Source: Clostridiales bacterium
GTDB lineage: Bacteria > Bacillota > Clostridia > Oscillospirales > Oscillospiraceae
Length of the DNA stretch: 64,000 nt
Reading direction: 5' to 3'
Assembly: GCA_018374635.1 (NCBI GenBank)
Contig: JAHAEW010000007.1
Location: forward strand, 1-64,000
Shown here: positions 24,385 to 33,792 of the stretch, piece by piece
How the letters are laid out: every line of letters begins with the position of its first letter
How positions within the stretch are numbered: position 1 is the stretch's first letter
Made by a program: the position numbers and the translations under genes
Notes under the pieces: generated by a model
The model's database searches: none
The model's input: only the letters and a program-made list of their open reading frames with translations
What the model was told of the DNA's origin: nothing

Positions 24385-25245
24385 ATGGAATTTGTGATCA
24401 TTTCCGGCCTGTCCGGAGCGGGAAAAAGCAAGACGGCCTCTTTCATCGAGGATATGGGATTTTACGTGGTGGACAACATGCCCGCCCCGCTCATCCCCAA
24501 GTTTGCCGAGCTGTGCATGGCGGGACAGGGCAAGTACCGGCGGGTGGCCCTGGTGACCGATATCCGGGGCGGGCACACCTTTGACGACCTCTTCGAGGCC
24601 CTGAGCGCCCTGAAAGAGATGGGGTGCGTGTACCAGATCCTCTTTGTGGAGGCCGCCCCCGAGGCCATCATCAAGCGCTATAAGGAGACCAGGCGCATCC
24701 ACCCCTTGTCCAGGGACGGGCGCTCCCTGGCCCAGGCTGTCCAGGCCGAGCGGGACGCGCTCCAGCCGGTGCGCCAGCGCTCGGAGTACATCATCGACAC
24801 CACCGCCCTCTCCACCGCCAAGCTGCGGGGGGAGGTCCTGCGCCTCTTCGGGGACGGGCAGGTCCCCCACGCCATGAGCATCAATGTGATCTCCTTCGGC
24901 TTCAAGTACGGCATCCCCATCGAGGCCGACCTGGTCTTTGACGTGCGCTTCCTGCCCAACCCCTACTACATCACGGAGCTGCGCAGCCAGACCGGATTGG
25001 ACGAGCCGGTGCGCTCCTTTGTGTTCAATTACCAGCAGACCCGGGACTTTATGACCCACCTGGAGGACCTGATGAATTTCCTCCTGCCCCAGTATGTGGC
25101 TGAGGGAAAGACCGTGCTGGTCATCGCCGTGGGGTGCACCGGCGGACAGCACCGCTCGGTGGCCGTCACCCGGGCCCTGGCCGAGTTCATTCGCCGGAAG
25201 GGCTATGACGCCAGCGAGAACCACCGGGACATGACCCGGGCATAG
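24385..25245 (+). CDS. rapZ: RNase adapter / nucleotide-binding protein RapZ (YvcJ)
   Basis: 286 aa. Walker A GLSGAGKSKTA at the N-terminus, FYVVDNMPAPLIPKF and RRIHPLS in the N-domain, and the conserved C-domain FGFKYGIPIEADLVFDVRFL, NPYY and VAVGCTGGQHRSVA. In enteric bacteria RapZ hands small RNAs to RNase E and senses GlcN6P; the Firmicutes YvcJ is a GTP/ATP-binding protein of less clear role. The frame is open far upstream inside murB, but the start is ATG after AGAGGAGCGAGGG. Conserved neighbour of yvcK and whiA. Confidence 0.96.
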   Translation: MEFVIISGLSGAGKSKTASFIEDMGFYVVDNMPAPLIPKFAELCMAGQGKYRRVALVTDIRGGHTFDDLFEALSALKEMGCVYQILFVEAAPEAIIKRYKETRRIHPLSRDGRSLAQAVQAERDALQPVRQRSEYIIDTTALSTAKLRGEVLRLFGDGQVPHAMSINVISFGFKYGIPIEADLVFDVRFLPNPYYITELRSQTGLDEPVRSFVFNYQQTRDFMTHLEDLMNFLLPQYVAEGKTVLVIAVGCTGGQHRSVAVTRALAEFIRRKGYDASENHRDMTRA

Positions 25246-25283
25246 GGCCCATGTCCCACCCATTCAGCGCGGAGGAATCGTAC

Positions 25284-26297
25284 ATGACAGAACGTAATTG
25301 CTGTGAAGGCGGCCGCGGCCCCAGGATCGTGGCCATCGGCGGTGGGACGGGGCTGTCCACCATGCTGCGGGGCCTGAAGCTGCACACCCGAAATCTCACA
25401 GCCATCGTCACCGTGGCCGACGACGGCGGCGGGTCGGGGGTGCTGCGGGAGGATCTGGGCATGCCGCCCCCGGGGGATATCCGTCACTGCATGGAGGCCC
25501 TGGCCAACGCCGAGCCGGTGATGGAGCAGCTGCTCAGCTACCGCTTTCCCAGCGGCTCGGGGCGGCTGACCGGGCAGTCCTTCGGGAACCTCATCCTGGC
25601 TGCCCTCAACGGGATCTACCCATCCTTCGATGAGGCGGTGGCCCGCATGAGCGAGGTGCTGGCCATCTCGGGGCGCATCCTCCCGGTGACCAATGAGAAC
25701 GTGCGGCTGGAGGCCACCTTTGAGAACGGCACCTCCGTGGTGGGGGAGTCCAAGATCTTTCAGTTTAAGAAGGAGCAGGACTGCCGCATCCGCAGCGTCC
25801 GGCTCCTGCCCGAGCGGCCCGCCGCCCTGCCCGCGGCGGTGGAGGCCATCGGGGAGGCCGAGCTCATCCTGCTGGGGCCGGGGAGCCTCTACACCAGCGT
25901 GATCCCCAACCTGCTGGTGGACGGGATCGCCGAGGCGGTGTGCCGCTCCAAGGCCCTCAAGCTCTACATCTGCAACATCATGACCCAGGACGGCGAGACC
26001 GAGGGGATGACGGCCTCCGACCACGTGGCCGCCCTCCTGGACCACTCCGGCCCGGGCCTGGTGGACCTGTGCCTGTGCAACTCCGCCCCGGTGCGGCCGG
26101 GCCTGCTGGAGCGCTACCGGGAGGAGGACGCCATCCCCATCACCGTGGACAGAGAGGCGGTCGAGGCACTGGGAGTGGAGCTGGTCACCCGCCCGGTCTC
26201 CTCCGAGACCTCCCACTACGCCCGCCACTCGGTGACCCGTCTGGCCCAGGCGGTGATGGAGCTCTACGAGGAGCGGGCCCACACCAAGATCTTTTAA
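25284..26297 (+). CDS. yvcK: Gluconeogenesis/cell-envelope factor YvcK (CofD-like)
   Basis: 337 aa. IVAIGGGTGLSTMLRGLK at the start, VTVADDGGGSGVLR and PPPGDIRHC are the CofD/YvcK family signature; GPGSLYTSVIPNLLV is the phosphate-binding loop. YvcK binds UDP-GlcNAc and links carbon flux to cell-wall synthesis. Start ATG behind GGAGGA. Thirteen bases before whiA, 38 after rapZ. Confidence 0.96.
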   Translation: MTERNCCEGGRGPRIVAIGGGTGLSTMLRGLKLHTRNLTAIVTVADDGGGSGVLREDLGMPPPGDIRHCMEALANAEPVMEQLLSYRFPSGSGRLTGQSFGNLILAALNGIYPSFDEAVARMSEVLAISGRILPVTNENVRLEATFENGTSVVGESKIFQFKKEQDCRIRSVRLLPERPAALPAAVEAIGEAELILLGPGSLYTSVIPNLLVDGIAEAVCRSKALKLYICNIMTQDGETEGMTASDHVAALLDHSGPGLVDLCLCNSAPVRPGLLERYREEDAIPITVDREAVEALGVELVTRPVSSETSHYARHSVTRLAQAVMELYEERAHTKIF

Positions 26298-26310
26298 GGG
26301 GGGAGCGGCC

Positions 26311-27207
26311 ATGTCCTTCGCATCCGAGACCAAGGGGGAGCTGTGCCGAAGCGAGCTCTCCCGCCGCTGCTGCGCCCAGGCGGAAGCTTACGGGGCACTG
26401 CTCTTCTGCAGCCAGTTTTCCGCCGCCGGGGCCCGGATCGTCACCGAGTCCGAGGCCTTTGCCCGGCGGCTCCCGGTTCTCTTCAGGAAAGCCTTCCGGC
26501 TCCGCTTTGACAGCCGGCCCGGGCCGGAGCACCGGGGGAAGCATATCTTCACCATCCAGGACCGGGACAAGCTCTCGGCCATCTGCGAGGTCTTCGGCTA
26601 CGACCCCGGGGAGACTTTGGCCCACCACATCAACTTCGCGGTCCTGGAGGAGGAGCACTGCCGCGCCGCCTTCTTCCGGGGGGCCTTTCTGGCGGGGGGA
26701 TCGGTGACCGACCCCTCCAAGCGCTACCACCTGGAGCTGGCCACCTCCCACTACAACGTGAGCCGGGAGATGAGCGCCCTCCTGCTGGAGGCGGGCTTCT
26801 TTCCCAAGGAGACCACCCGCAAGTCCCACTACATCACCTACTTCAAGCAGAGCGAGACCATCGAGGACTTCCTCACCGGCATCGGCGCGCCCCTCTCGGC
26901 CATGGCCGTGATGAACGCCAAGGCGGAGAAGGCGGTGGTGGGGGGCGTCAACCGCCGGGTGAACTGCGACGCGGCCAACCTGGACAAGGCGGTGGAGGCC
27001 GCCCAGGAACAGATCGAGGCCATCCGCCGGCTGGAGGAGCGGGGGATGCTGGACGAGCTCCCCCCCAAGCTGCGCGCCACAGCAGAAGTGCGCCTTGCCC
27101 ATCCGGAGCTCACCCTCGCCCAGCTGGCCGAGGCCCTGGACCCGCCGGTGACCAAGTCCTGCCTCAACCACCGGCTGCGCAAGCTGATGGAGCTGGGGAA
27201 AGCATAA
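26311..27207 (+). CDS. whiA: DNA-binding protein WhiA
   Basis: 298 aa. A LAGLIDADG-homing-endonuclease-like N-domain (FFRGAFLAGGSVTDPSKRYH, KSHYITYFKQSE) is fused to a C-terminal helix-turn-helix (LTLAQLAEALDPPVTKSCLN). The bacterial protein is a transcription factor and nucleoid-linked regulator of division and sporulation, without nuclease activity. Last gene of the conserved murB-rapZ-yvcK-whiA run. Confidence 0.96.
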   Translation: MSFASETKGELCRSELSRRCCAQAEAYGALLFCSQFSAAGARIVTESEAFARRLPVLFRKAFRLRFDSRPGPEHRGKHIFTIQDRDKLSAICEVFGYDPGETLAHHINFAVLEEEHCRAAFFRGAFLAGGSVTDPSKRYHLELATSHYNVSREMSALLLEAGFFPKETTRKSHYITYFKQSETIEDFLTGIGAPLSAMAVMNAKAEKAVVGGVNRRVNCDAANLDKAVEAAQEQIEAIRRLEERGMLDELPPKLRATAEVRLAHPELTLAQLAEALDPPVTKSCLNHRLRKLMELGKA

Positions 27208-27234
27208 TAGAGCAGGCGGGCGGAAAAGAGGGGT

Positions 27235-27306
27235 GTTGTGCAAGTGGTTGTGTTCTGCCTGCATCCCCCCTCGAAAAAATGCTTGCATTTTTGAGAAATA
27301 GAAGGA
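27235..27306 (+). repeat. Dispersed intergenic repeat, module A, copy 2
   Basis: Contains CTGCATCCCCCCTCGAAAAA, then ATGCTTGCATTTTTGAGA. The element abuts the AAGGAG of the next gene, so here it forms part of a 5' untranslated region. Confidence 0.7.
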
Positions 27307-27319
27307 GATGGAAAACCCC

Positions 27320-27601
27320 ATGCATAGAACACTACCCGGCCGCCAGATGGCGGCCCTGGCGGCGGGCGTGGTACTGCTGTTGCTGGGCGCGGTGGGCCAG
27401 ACCGCCCTGCGGGCCCAGGCCGCCGCCCTGGTCTGCTACGCGGCGGGGGTGCTGTGCCTGGCTTTCGGCATCCAGGGGGGCGTGCGGCGGAAGACCTGCC
27501 CCCTGTGCCGGGCCACCCTGCGCACCCCAACCGACCAGCTGCCCGGGCAGACGGAGCAGTACTGCTGCCCCAGCTGCGGCAGCATCGTGACCCCGAAATA
27601 A
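27320..27601 (+). CDS. Small two-helix membrane protein with zinc ribbon
   Basis: 93 aa. Two hydrophobic helices (residues about 9-28 and 34-50) precede a four-Cys ribbon: TCPLCRATL and YCCPSCGSIV, so CxxC-x(n)-CxxC. Such proteins are usually cytoplasmic-facing zinc ribbons tethered to the membrane; no function is known. Start taken at the second ATG; the first lies directly on AAGGAG and cannot be used. Placed between a repeat copy and dnaE. Confidence 0.65.
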   Translation: MHRTLPGRQMAALAAGVVLLLLGAVGQTALRAQAAALVCYAAGVLCLAFGIQGGVRRKTCPLCRATLRTPTDQLPGQTEQYCCPSCGSIVTPK

Positions 27602-27713
27602 GGAATGGGCGTCGGGGACGCCGCCCCCGACAGGCACAGACCGCAGGGGCGGGCCTCCGGACCGTCCGTTTGTCCCCCACACGCATACAGATCAGATCAA
27701 AAGGAGGAGCCCC

Positions 27714-30700
27714 ATGTCCTTTGTCCATTTACATGTCCATACGGAGTATAGCCTTCTGGACGGCGCGTGCCGCATCGGGGGGCTGGTGCAGCGGGTGAAG
27801 GACCTGGGGCAGCGCGCGGTGGCCATCACCGACCACGGCGTGATGTACGGCGTGATCGACTTCTACAAGGCCTGCAAGGCGGCGGGGATCCAGCCCATCA
27901 TCGGGTGCGAGGTCTACGTGGCCCCCCGCACCCGCTTTGACAAGGTCCACGAGCTGGACTCGGCGGCTCGCCACCTGGTGCTCCTGTGCCAGAACGAGGT
28001 GGGCTACCGGAATCTGAGCTACCTGGTCTCCCAGGCCTTTCTGGAGGGCTTTTACATCAAGCCGCGGGTGGATATGGACCTGCTGCGGGAGCACTCGGAG
28101 GGGCTCATCGCCCTCTCGGCCTGTCTGGCGGGGGCGGTGCCCCGGCTCCTCCTGGGGAGCAACTACGAGGGGGCCAAGGCCCACGCCCTGGAGATGCAGG
28201 AGATCTTCGGGGCGGGGAGCTACTACCTGGAGCTCCAGGACCACGGCATCCCCGCCCAGCGGCAGGCGGCCGAGGGCATCCTCCGCCTCCACCGGGAGAC
28301 CGGCATCCCCCTGGTGGTCACCAACGACGCCCACTACCTCACCCGGGAGGACGCGGCCATGCAGGACACCCTCATGGCCATCCAGATGGGCAAGACGGTG
28401 GACGACCCCTCCCGGATGCGCTTTGAGACCCGGGAATTCTATCTCAAGTCGGAGGAGGAGATGGCCTTGCTCTTCCCCGAGTACCCCGAGGCGGTGGCCA
28501 ATACGGCCCGCATTGCCGAGCGGTGCGCGGTGGAGTTCGAGTTCGGCAAGTACCACCTGCCTGAGTTCAAGCTCCCCGAGGGGTACACCGACGGGGACGC
28601 CTATTTCCAGAAGCTCTGCGACGAGGGCTTTGCCCGGCGCTACCCCGACGCGCCCCGCGCCTACCGGGAGCGGCTGGAGTACGAGATGGGGGTCATCCGC
28701 CAGATGGGCTTTGTGGAGTACTTCCTCATCGTCTCCGACTTCATCCACTACGCCAAGAGCCGCCACATCCCCGTGGGGCCGGGCCGCGGCTCGGCGGCCG
28801 GGTCCATGGTGGCCTACTGCCTGCGCATCACCGAGATCGACCCCATGCGGTATGACCTGTACTTCGAGCGATTCCTCAACCCGGAGCGGGTCACCATGCC
28901 CGACATCGACGTGGACTTCTGCATCCGCCGGCGGCAGGAGGTCATCGAGTACGTCCAGCGCAAATACGGTCCCGACCACGTGGCCCAGATCGTCACCTTC
29001 GGCACCATGGCCGCCAAGGGGGCCATCCGGGACGTGGGCCGGGCCCTCAACATCCCCTATGCGGATGTGGACGCCGTGGCCAAGCAGGTGCCCAGCGGCC
29101 CGGGGGCCCTTCACATCACCCTGGACGAGTCCCTCAAGCTCTCCAAGCCCCTGCGGGAGGCCTACGAGGGGGACGGGACCATCCGCCGCCTCATCGACAC
29201 GGCCAAGGCCATCGAGGGCATGCCCCGCCACGCCTCCACCCACGCCGCGGGGGTGGTCATCACCAAGCGCCCGGTCCACGAGTATGTCCCCCTGGCGAAA
29301 AACGACGAATCGGTGGTCACCCAGTACACCATGACCACCCTGGAGGAGCTGGGCCTGCTCAAGATGGACTTTCTGGGCCTGCGCAACCTGACCGTGCTGG
29401 ACGACGCGGTGAAGCTGGTGCAGGCGCGGGAGCCGGACTTTTCCCTGGAAAGCCTGCCCGACCACGACCCGGCCGTGTTCCAGATGCTCTCCGAGGGCAA
29501 GACCTCGGGCGTGTTCCAGATGGAGTCGGCCGGCATGACCGGCGTGTGCGTGGGCCTCAAGCCCCAGAACATCGAGGACATCACGGCCATCATCGCCCTC
29601 TACCGCCCGGGGCCCATGGAGTCCATCCCCCGGTTCATCGCCTGCAAGCAGAACCCGGAGAAGATCACCTACAAGCACCCCTCCCTCCGGCCCATCCTGG
29701 AGGTCACCTACGGGTGCATCGTCTACCAGGAGCAGGTCATCCGCATCTTCCAGGACATGGCGGGCTACTCCCTGGGACAGGCCGACATGGTGCGCCGGGC
29801 CATCTCCAAGAAGAAGAAGGACCAGATCGAGCGGGAGCGCAAGGCCTTCATCTACGGCGACCCCGGCCGGGGGATCGACGGGTGCATCGCCCGGGGCATC
29901 CCGGAGCAGGTGGGCCAGGACGTGTACGACGAGATCTACGATTTCGCCAACTACGCCTTCAACAAGGCCCACGCGGTGAGCTACGCGGTGGTGGCCTACC
30001 AGACCGCCTGGTTCAAGCGCCACCGCACCCGGGAGTATATGGCCGCCCTCCTCACCTCGGTGCTGGACTCCAGCGAGAAAGTGGCCGAGTATATCGCCGA
30101 GTGCAAGGACTGCGGGATCTCCCTCCTGCCCCCCGACATCAACGAGTCGGGGGCCTCCTTCACCGTGTCCGGGGAGAACCTGCGCTTTGGCCTGGCCGCC
30201 GTGAAGGGGGTGGGCTGGGGCTTCGTGCGGGACGTGCTGGCCGAGCGGGAGAAGGGGCCCTTCCGGGACTTCCCCGACTTCTGCCTGCGGCTCTTTGACC
30301 ACGACCTCAACAAGCGGGTGCTGGAGAACCTGATCCGCTGCGGGGCCTTCGACTCCATGGGGGTGCGCCGCTCCCAGCTGCTGGACGCCTACGAGCAGCT
30401 GGTGGACACCATCGCCCAGAACAAGCGGAAAAACCTGGCCGGACAGTTCGACCTCTTCGGCGGCGGAGGGGACGCCATGGAGACCGCCCCCCAGCTGGTA
30501 TTGCGGGACATCCCGGAGTTCAGCCGGCAGGAGCGCATGACCATGGAGAAGGAGACCACCGGCCTCTACCTGACCGGTCACCCCATGGACGAGTACCGGG
30601 CGGCCGCCCGGGCCTGCCGGGCCGTGCCCATCGGCTCCATCACCGCCGACTTCGCCCGGGAGGGCGGGCCGGAGCGCTATGCCGACGGGCAGAAGGTGAC

Positions 30701-31250
30701 CATCGCCGGGGTGGTGACGGCCTCCAAGACCCGGACCACCCGGAGCAACAGCCTCATGGCCTACGCCACCCTGGAGGACGACACCGGCGCGCTGGAGGTC
30801 CTCATCTTCTCCCGGGTGCTGGGGGAGTGCAGCGCCTGCCTGCAGGAGAACACCCCGGTGGTGGCCGAGGGGCGCATCTCGGTGCGGGATGAAAAGCCCC
30901 CTCAGCTCATGTGCGACAGCCTGCGCCCCCTCCAGGGCGCGCCCGAGAGCGGCCCCTCCGCCCCGGCCGAGCCCGAGGCGGGGAAGGTGCGCAAGCTCTA
31001 CCTCCGCCTGCCCGCCCGGGAGGACCCCCGCTGGCGGCACATCCTGCGGGTTCTCCTCATGTTCCCGGGGAGCGAGCCTTTGCGGGCCAAGTTCGCCGCG
31101 GAGGGGGCCTGGACCCCGGCCTACCCCTGCCAGATCCACCCCCTGCTCCTGGAGGAGCTGCGGGGCGTGCTGGGGGAGGAGAATGTGGTGGTCCAGACGG
31201 GTAAGCCGGAGCCCCTGACGCCCCTGCCGGGCGGGGAGGCGTTCCTATGA
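27714..31250 (+). CDS. dnaE: DNA polymerase III alpha subunit, DnaE type
   Basis: 1178 aa, replicative/lagging-strand polymerase. PHP domain at the N-terminus (FVHLHVHTEYSLLDGACRI, AITDHGVMYG), then the C-family palm with catalytic Asp triad in MPDIDVDFCIRRR (about residue 397) and near RPGPMESIPRFI, finger and HhH regions (YAFNKAHAVSYAVVAY), and a C-terminal OB domain (VTIAGVVTASKTR, LEDDTGALEVLIFSRVLGE). PHP residues look largely intact, so it may retain metal binding or residual proofreading (inference). Start ATG behind AAAAGGAGGAG. Overlaps cls by four bases (ATGA). Confidence 0.97.
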   Translation: MSFVHLHVHTEYSLLDGACRIGGLVQRVKDLGQRAVAITDHGVMYGVIDFYKACKAAGIQPIIGCEVYVAPRTRFDKVHELDSAARHLVLLCQNEVGYRNLSYLVSQAFLEGFYIKPRVDMDLLREHSEGLIALSACLAGAVPRLLLGSNYEGAKAHALEMQEIFGAGSYYLELQDHGIPAQRQAAEGILRLHRETGIPLVVTNDAHYLTREDAAMQDTLMAIQMGKTVDDPSRMRFETREFYLKSEEEMALLFPEYPEAVANTARIAERCAVEFEFGKYHLPEFKLPEGYTDGDAYFQKLCDEGFARRYPDAPRAYRERLEYEMGVIRQMGFVEYFLIVSDFIHYAKSRHIPVGPGRGSAAGSMVAYCLRITEIDPMRYDLYFERFLNPERVTMPDIDVDFCIRRRQEVIEYVQRKYGPDHVAQIVTFGTMAAKGAIRDVGRALNIPYADVDAVAKQVPSGPGALHITLDESLKLSKPLREAYEGDGTIRRLIDTAKAIEGMPRHASTHAAGVVITKRPVHEYVPLAKNDESVVTQYTMTTLEELGLLKMDFLGLRNLTVLDDAVKLVQAREPDFSLESLPDHDPAVFQMLSEGKTSGVFQMESAGMTGVCVGLKPQNIEDITAIIALYRPGPMESIPRFIACKQNPEKITYKHPSLRPILEVTYGCIVYQEQVIRIFQDMAGYSLGQADMVRRAISKKKKDQIERERKAFIYGDPGRGIDGCIARGIPEQVGQDVYDEIYDFANYAFNKAHAVSYAVVAYQTAWFKRHRTREYMAALLTSVLDSSEKVAEYIAECKDCGISLLPPDINESGASFTVSGENLRFGLAAVKGVGWGFVRDVLAEREKGPFRDFPDFCLRLFDHDLNKRVLENLIRCGAFDSMGVRRSQLLDAYEQLVDTIAQNKRKNLAGQFDLFGGGGDAMETAPQLVLRDIPEFSRQERMTMEKETTGLYLTGHPMDEYRAAARACRAVPIGSITADFAREGGPERYADGQKVTIAGVVTASKTRTTRSNSLMAYATLEDDTGALEVLIFSRVLGECSACLQENTPVVAEGRISVRDEKPPQLMCDSLRPLQGAPESGPSAPAEPEAGKVRKLYLRLPAREDPRWRHILRVLLMFPGSEPLRAKFAAEGAWTPAYPCQIHPLLLEELRGVLGEENVVVQTGKPEPLTPLPGGEAFL

Positions 31251-32782
31251 TGAAGAAGCTGGCCTCCCTCCTCTTCCACCGGCTGACCGTGACGGCGGTG
31301 CTCCTGGTGGTGCAGCTGGCCCTGCTGCTGGCCATGATGGGGCGGTTTTCCGCGTACTTTGTCTACTTCTATTGGCTGTGCATCGCCCTCTCGGTGGCGG
31401 CGGTGCTGTGGATCGTGGGGAACAAGAGCGATCCGGGCTACAAGATCGCCTGGATCATCCCCATTCTCCTCTTCCCGGTCTTTGGCGGGCTGATCTACCT
31501 CCTCCTGGGGGGCAACCGGCTCTCCCTGCGGCAGCGGAGAAAGATGCAGGGCATGGAGCGGCAGATGGTCTCCGCCCTGGAGCGGGACTGCAAGGCCGGG
31601 GCGCTCTCGTCCTACGGGGCGGACGCGGTGAACCAGGCCCGCTACCTGGAGCAGTATGCCCACGCCCCGGCTTACAGCCACACCGAGGCCGTCTATTTTC
31701 CCCTGGGGGACGACGCATTCCCCCGGATGCTGGAGGAGCTGCGGAAGGCTGAGCGGTATATCTTCCTGGAGTATTTCATCATCGAGCGGGGGATCTTCTG
31801 GGACGCCATCCTGGAGGTGCTGGAGGAGAAGGTACAGGAGGGCGTGGACGTGCGGATCATCTACGACGACATCGGCAGCCTCTTCACCCTGCCCAAGGAC
31901 TACGCCGCCCAGCTGGAGGCCAAGGGCATCCAATGCTGCGTGTTCAACCGCTTCATCCCCATCCTCTCCCTGCGCCTGAACAACCGGGACCACCGGAAGC
32001 TGTGCGTCATCGACGGCCACACGGGCTTTACCGGCGGGATCAACCTGGCCGACGAGTATATCAACCGGAAGGTCAAGTACGGCCACTGGAAGGACACCGC
32101 CATCCTCCTGCGGGGGGAGGCGGTGTGGAGCATGACGGTGATGTTCCTCACCATGTGGGACTATATGCGGGGGGAGGAGCGGCTGGACGACTTCCGCCCG
32201 GATTCCCTTCCGGCCGCGTGCGCCGGCTGCGGCGGCTACTTTGTCCAACCCTACACCGACAGCCCCCTGGACGGGGAGCCGGTGGGGGAGACCGTCTACC
32301 TCAACCTCATCAACAAGGCCAAGAAGTATGTCTACCTGACCACGCCCTATCTCATCGTCAGCGACAGCGTCAACACCGCCCTGTGCAGCGCGGCCAAGGC
32401 GGGGGTGGACGTGCGGATCATCACCCCCCACATCCCCGACAAAAAGGTCATCTTCGAGGTGACCCGGGCCCACTACGAGTCCCTGCTGGAGGCGGGGGTG
32501 CAGATCTTCGAGTACACCCCCGGCTTCATACACGGGAAGAACTTCGTGGTGGACGACCGGTTCGGCACGGTGGGGACGGTCAACATGGACTACCGCAGCA
32601 TGTTCCTCCACTTTGAGGACGGCGTATGGCTGTGCGGTGCGCCCTGCCTGCGGGACATCAAGGAGGACTTTCTCCGCACCCAGGCGGAGAGCGAGCGGAT
32701 CACCCTCCAGCGCTGCCGGTCCCACTCAGGGGTGCGGCGGCTCTTCCGCGCGGTGCTGCGCATCCTGGCGCCCCTCATGTAG
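31247..32782 (+). CDS. cls: Cardiolipin synthase (phospholipase D family)
   Basis: 511 aa, condenses two phosphatidylglycerols into cardiolipin in the membrane. Two N-terminal helices (LASLLFHRLTVTAVLLVV; then WIIPILLFPVFGGLIYLLL) and two HKD motifs: NRDHRKLCVIDGHTGFTGG and PGFIHGKNFVVDDRFGTVG. Full length for the family. Translationally coupled to dnaE through ATGA, an unusual partner that may reflect only tight packing. Confidence 0.95.
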   Translation: MMKKLASLLFHRLTVTAVLLVVQLALLLAMMGRFSAYFVYFYWLCIALSVAAVLWIVGNKSDPGYKIAWIIPILLFPVFGGLIYLLLGGNRLSLRQRRKMQGMERQMVSALERDCKAGALSSYGADAVNQARYLEQYAHAPAYSHTEAVYFPLGDDAFPRMLEELRKAERYIFLEYFIIERGIFWDAILEVLEEKVQEGVDVRIIYDDIGSLFTLPKDYAAQLEAKGIQCCVFNRFIPILSLRLNNRDHRKLCVIDGHTGFTGGINLADEYINRKVKYGHWKDTAILLRGEAVWSMTVMFLTMWDYMRGEERLDDFRPDSLPAACAGCGGYFVQPYTDSPLDGEPVGETVYLNLINKAKKYVYLTTPYLIVSDSVNTALCSAAKAGVDVRIITPHIPDKKVIFEVTRAHYESLLEAGVQIFEYTPGFIHGKNFVVDDRFGTVGTVNMDYRSMFLHFEDGVWLCGAPCLRDIKEDFLRTQAESERITLQRCRSHSGVRRLFRAVLRILAPLM

Positions 32783-32801
32783 GGGCATTCTCAAACATGC
32801 A

Positions 32802-32844
32802 AGCCCGCCCCCTCTCCCGAACAGGAGAAGGGGCGGGGCTTTTG
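32802..32844. terminator. Bidirectional terminator after cls
   Basis: Stem AGCCCGCCCCCTCTCC/GGAGAAGGGGCGGGGCT with small mismatches, 6-nt loop, TTTTG; lies between convergent stops. Confidence 0.8.
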
Positions 32845-32846
32845 TT

Positions 32847-33239
32847 TTATTTGTTCTCAGCGAACTGGCAGGCCTCCTCGATCCAGGCAAAGAGGGCGTC
32901 GTCCAGCTGCTCGGGTGAAGAGACCACCACGTGGTGGGTCCAGCGGTTGGGATAGGGCTCCACCGCCACGGCCACGCGGGGGGAGTCCAACCGGTGGGAG
33001 AGCCCGAAGGTCACCAGGATGCAGGTCTTGGGCCAGTCCTTCTTTCGCCGGACCGGCAGGGAGGCGGCGGCGAAGAGGCGGCGGTGGTAGAAGCTGATCT
33101 GACTCTTCTGCACCTTGACCGAGCAGGCGGGGAACTGGGCGCACATACGCCGGAAGAAGGCCTCGTACAGGGCCAGCTCCCCGGGGCGGCCGTCAAAATA
33201 GGCCAGCACATCGCTTTCATAGTAGGAGGAATATTCCAT
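32847..33239 (-). CDS. DUF5655-like protein
   Basis: 130 aa, soluble. The pattern VLAYFDGRPGELALYEAFFR, then VKVQKSQISFYHRRLFAAAS and a closing LDDALFAWIEEACQFAEN fits DUF5655, a small alpha/beta domain in many Firmicutes without a known function. Start ATG after AAAGGAG. It is monocistronic, and its upstream side opens into the accessory stretch 33240-36380. Confidence 0.65.
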   Translation of the reverse strand: MEYSSYYESDVLAYFDGRPGELALYEAFFRRMCAQFPACSVKVQKSQISFYHRRLFAAASLPVRRKKDWPKTCILVTFGLSHRLDSPRVAVAVEPYPNRWTHHVVVSSPEQLDDALFAWIEEACQFAENK

Positions 33240-33407
33240 AAGGCGCTCCTTTCCAGAGAGGGCGGGTCAGGGCGGGTACGGGGGGGCGAGCATCTGGGCG
33301 CAGTAGCGGCTGGTGCCGGTTCCAGAAAAAGAAAGAATCAAGGAGTCATCGCTTTCAGATCTGGAACTCTATCATACCACGCGGTGGTGTTTTTTTTCAA
33401 AGGAGAA

Positions 33408-33470
33408 CCGTTGCGTTTGGGAGGAAAATGGGGTATCCTGATACTACCAAGGCCCCCACAGGGCGGGGAA
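33408..33470 (+). repeat. Direct repeat flanking the AT-rich islet, left copy
   Basis: CCGTTGCGTTTGGGAGGAAA, then ATGGGGTATCCTGATAC and a GGGCGGGGA tail. It matches 35274-35335 over about 60 bp with a few differences. The right copy is the natural 5' region of the CYTH gene, so this copy looks like a duplication of it. Confidence 0.75.
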
Positions 33471-33577
33471 GACAGGAAGGGGCAGCTCTGGCCGGATTAA
33501 GCTTTTATACCATGGTTTGTCTTGGATAATCCCGGGGATTATTGCATGATACTGTGCTGAGATTGGAGGAATCACGT

Positions 33578-33764
33578 ATGAAAGAGAAGCTGACTTGTAC
33601 ATTTCCGGGCCGTAGTATGATGCCTCCGCTTTTTATGGGGGAGCGGGACATATATGCAATGATCTGGGAGGGGGCCTTCCATTTCCATCTTCCGCGAGTA
33701 TGAACCCTGCCTCCTGCGCCAGGGACAGGAGGCAGAGTGTTACTGGGAACTGCACTTTCGATGA
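33578..33764 (+). pseudogene. Small ORF / frameshifted relic with a signal-peptidase-like motif
   Basis: ATG at 33578 with GGAGGA upstream opens a 41-codon frame ending at 33703. The segment PGRSMMPPLFMGERDIYAM resembles the GxSMxPxxxxG(D/E) box of S24/S26 peptidases. Near 33690 a one-base shift would continue into FREYEPCLLRQGQEAECYWE and end at 33764. It may be a decayed short S26-like gene or a genuine 41-aa peptide. Between the left repeat and this ATG (33471-33577) nothing else is visible. Confidence 0.35.
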
Positions 33765-33792
33765 GATCAAATGAGTTTCGAGGTGATTCATT

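Noticed and set aside
27729..31139. 1136-codon minus-strand ORF opposite dnaE
   Set aside because: Shadow frame; dnaE has all polymerase motifs in the plus strand.
32780..32802. Possible sixth module A copy (CTCAAACATGCAAGC)
   Set aside because: Only about 14 bases resemble the core and the rest is a terminator stem; too short to count.
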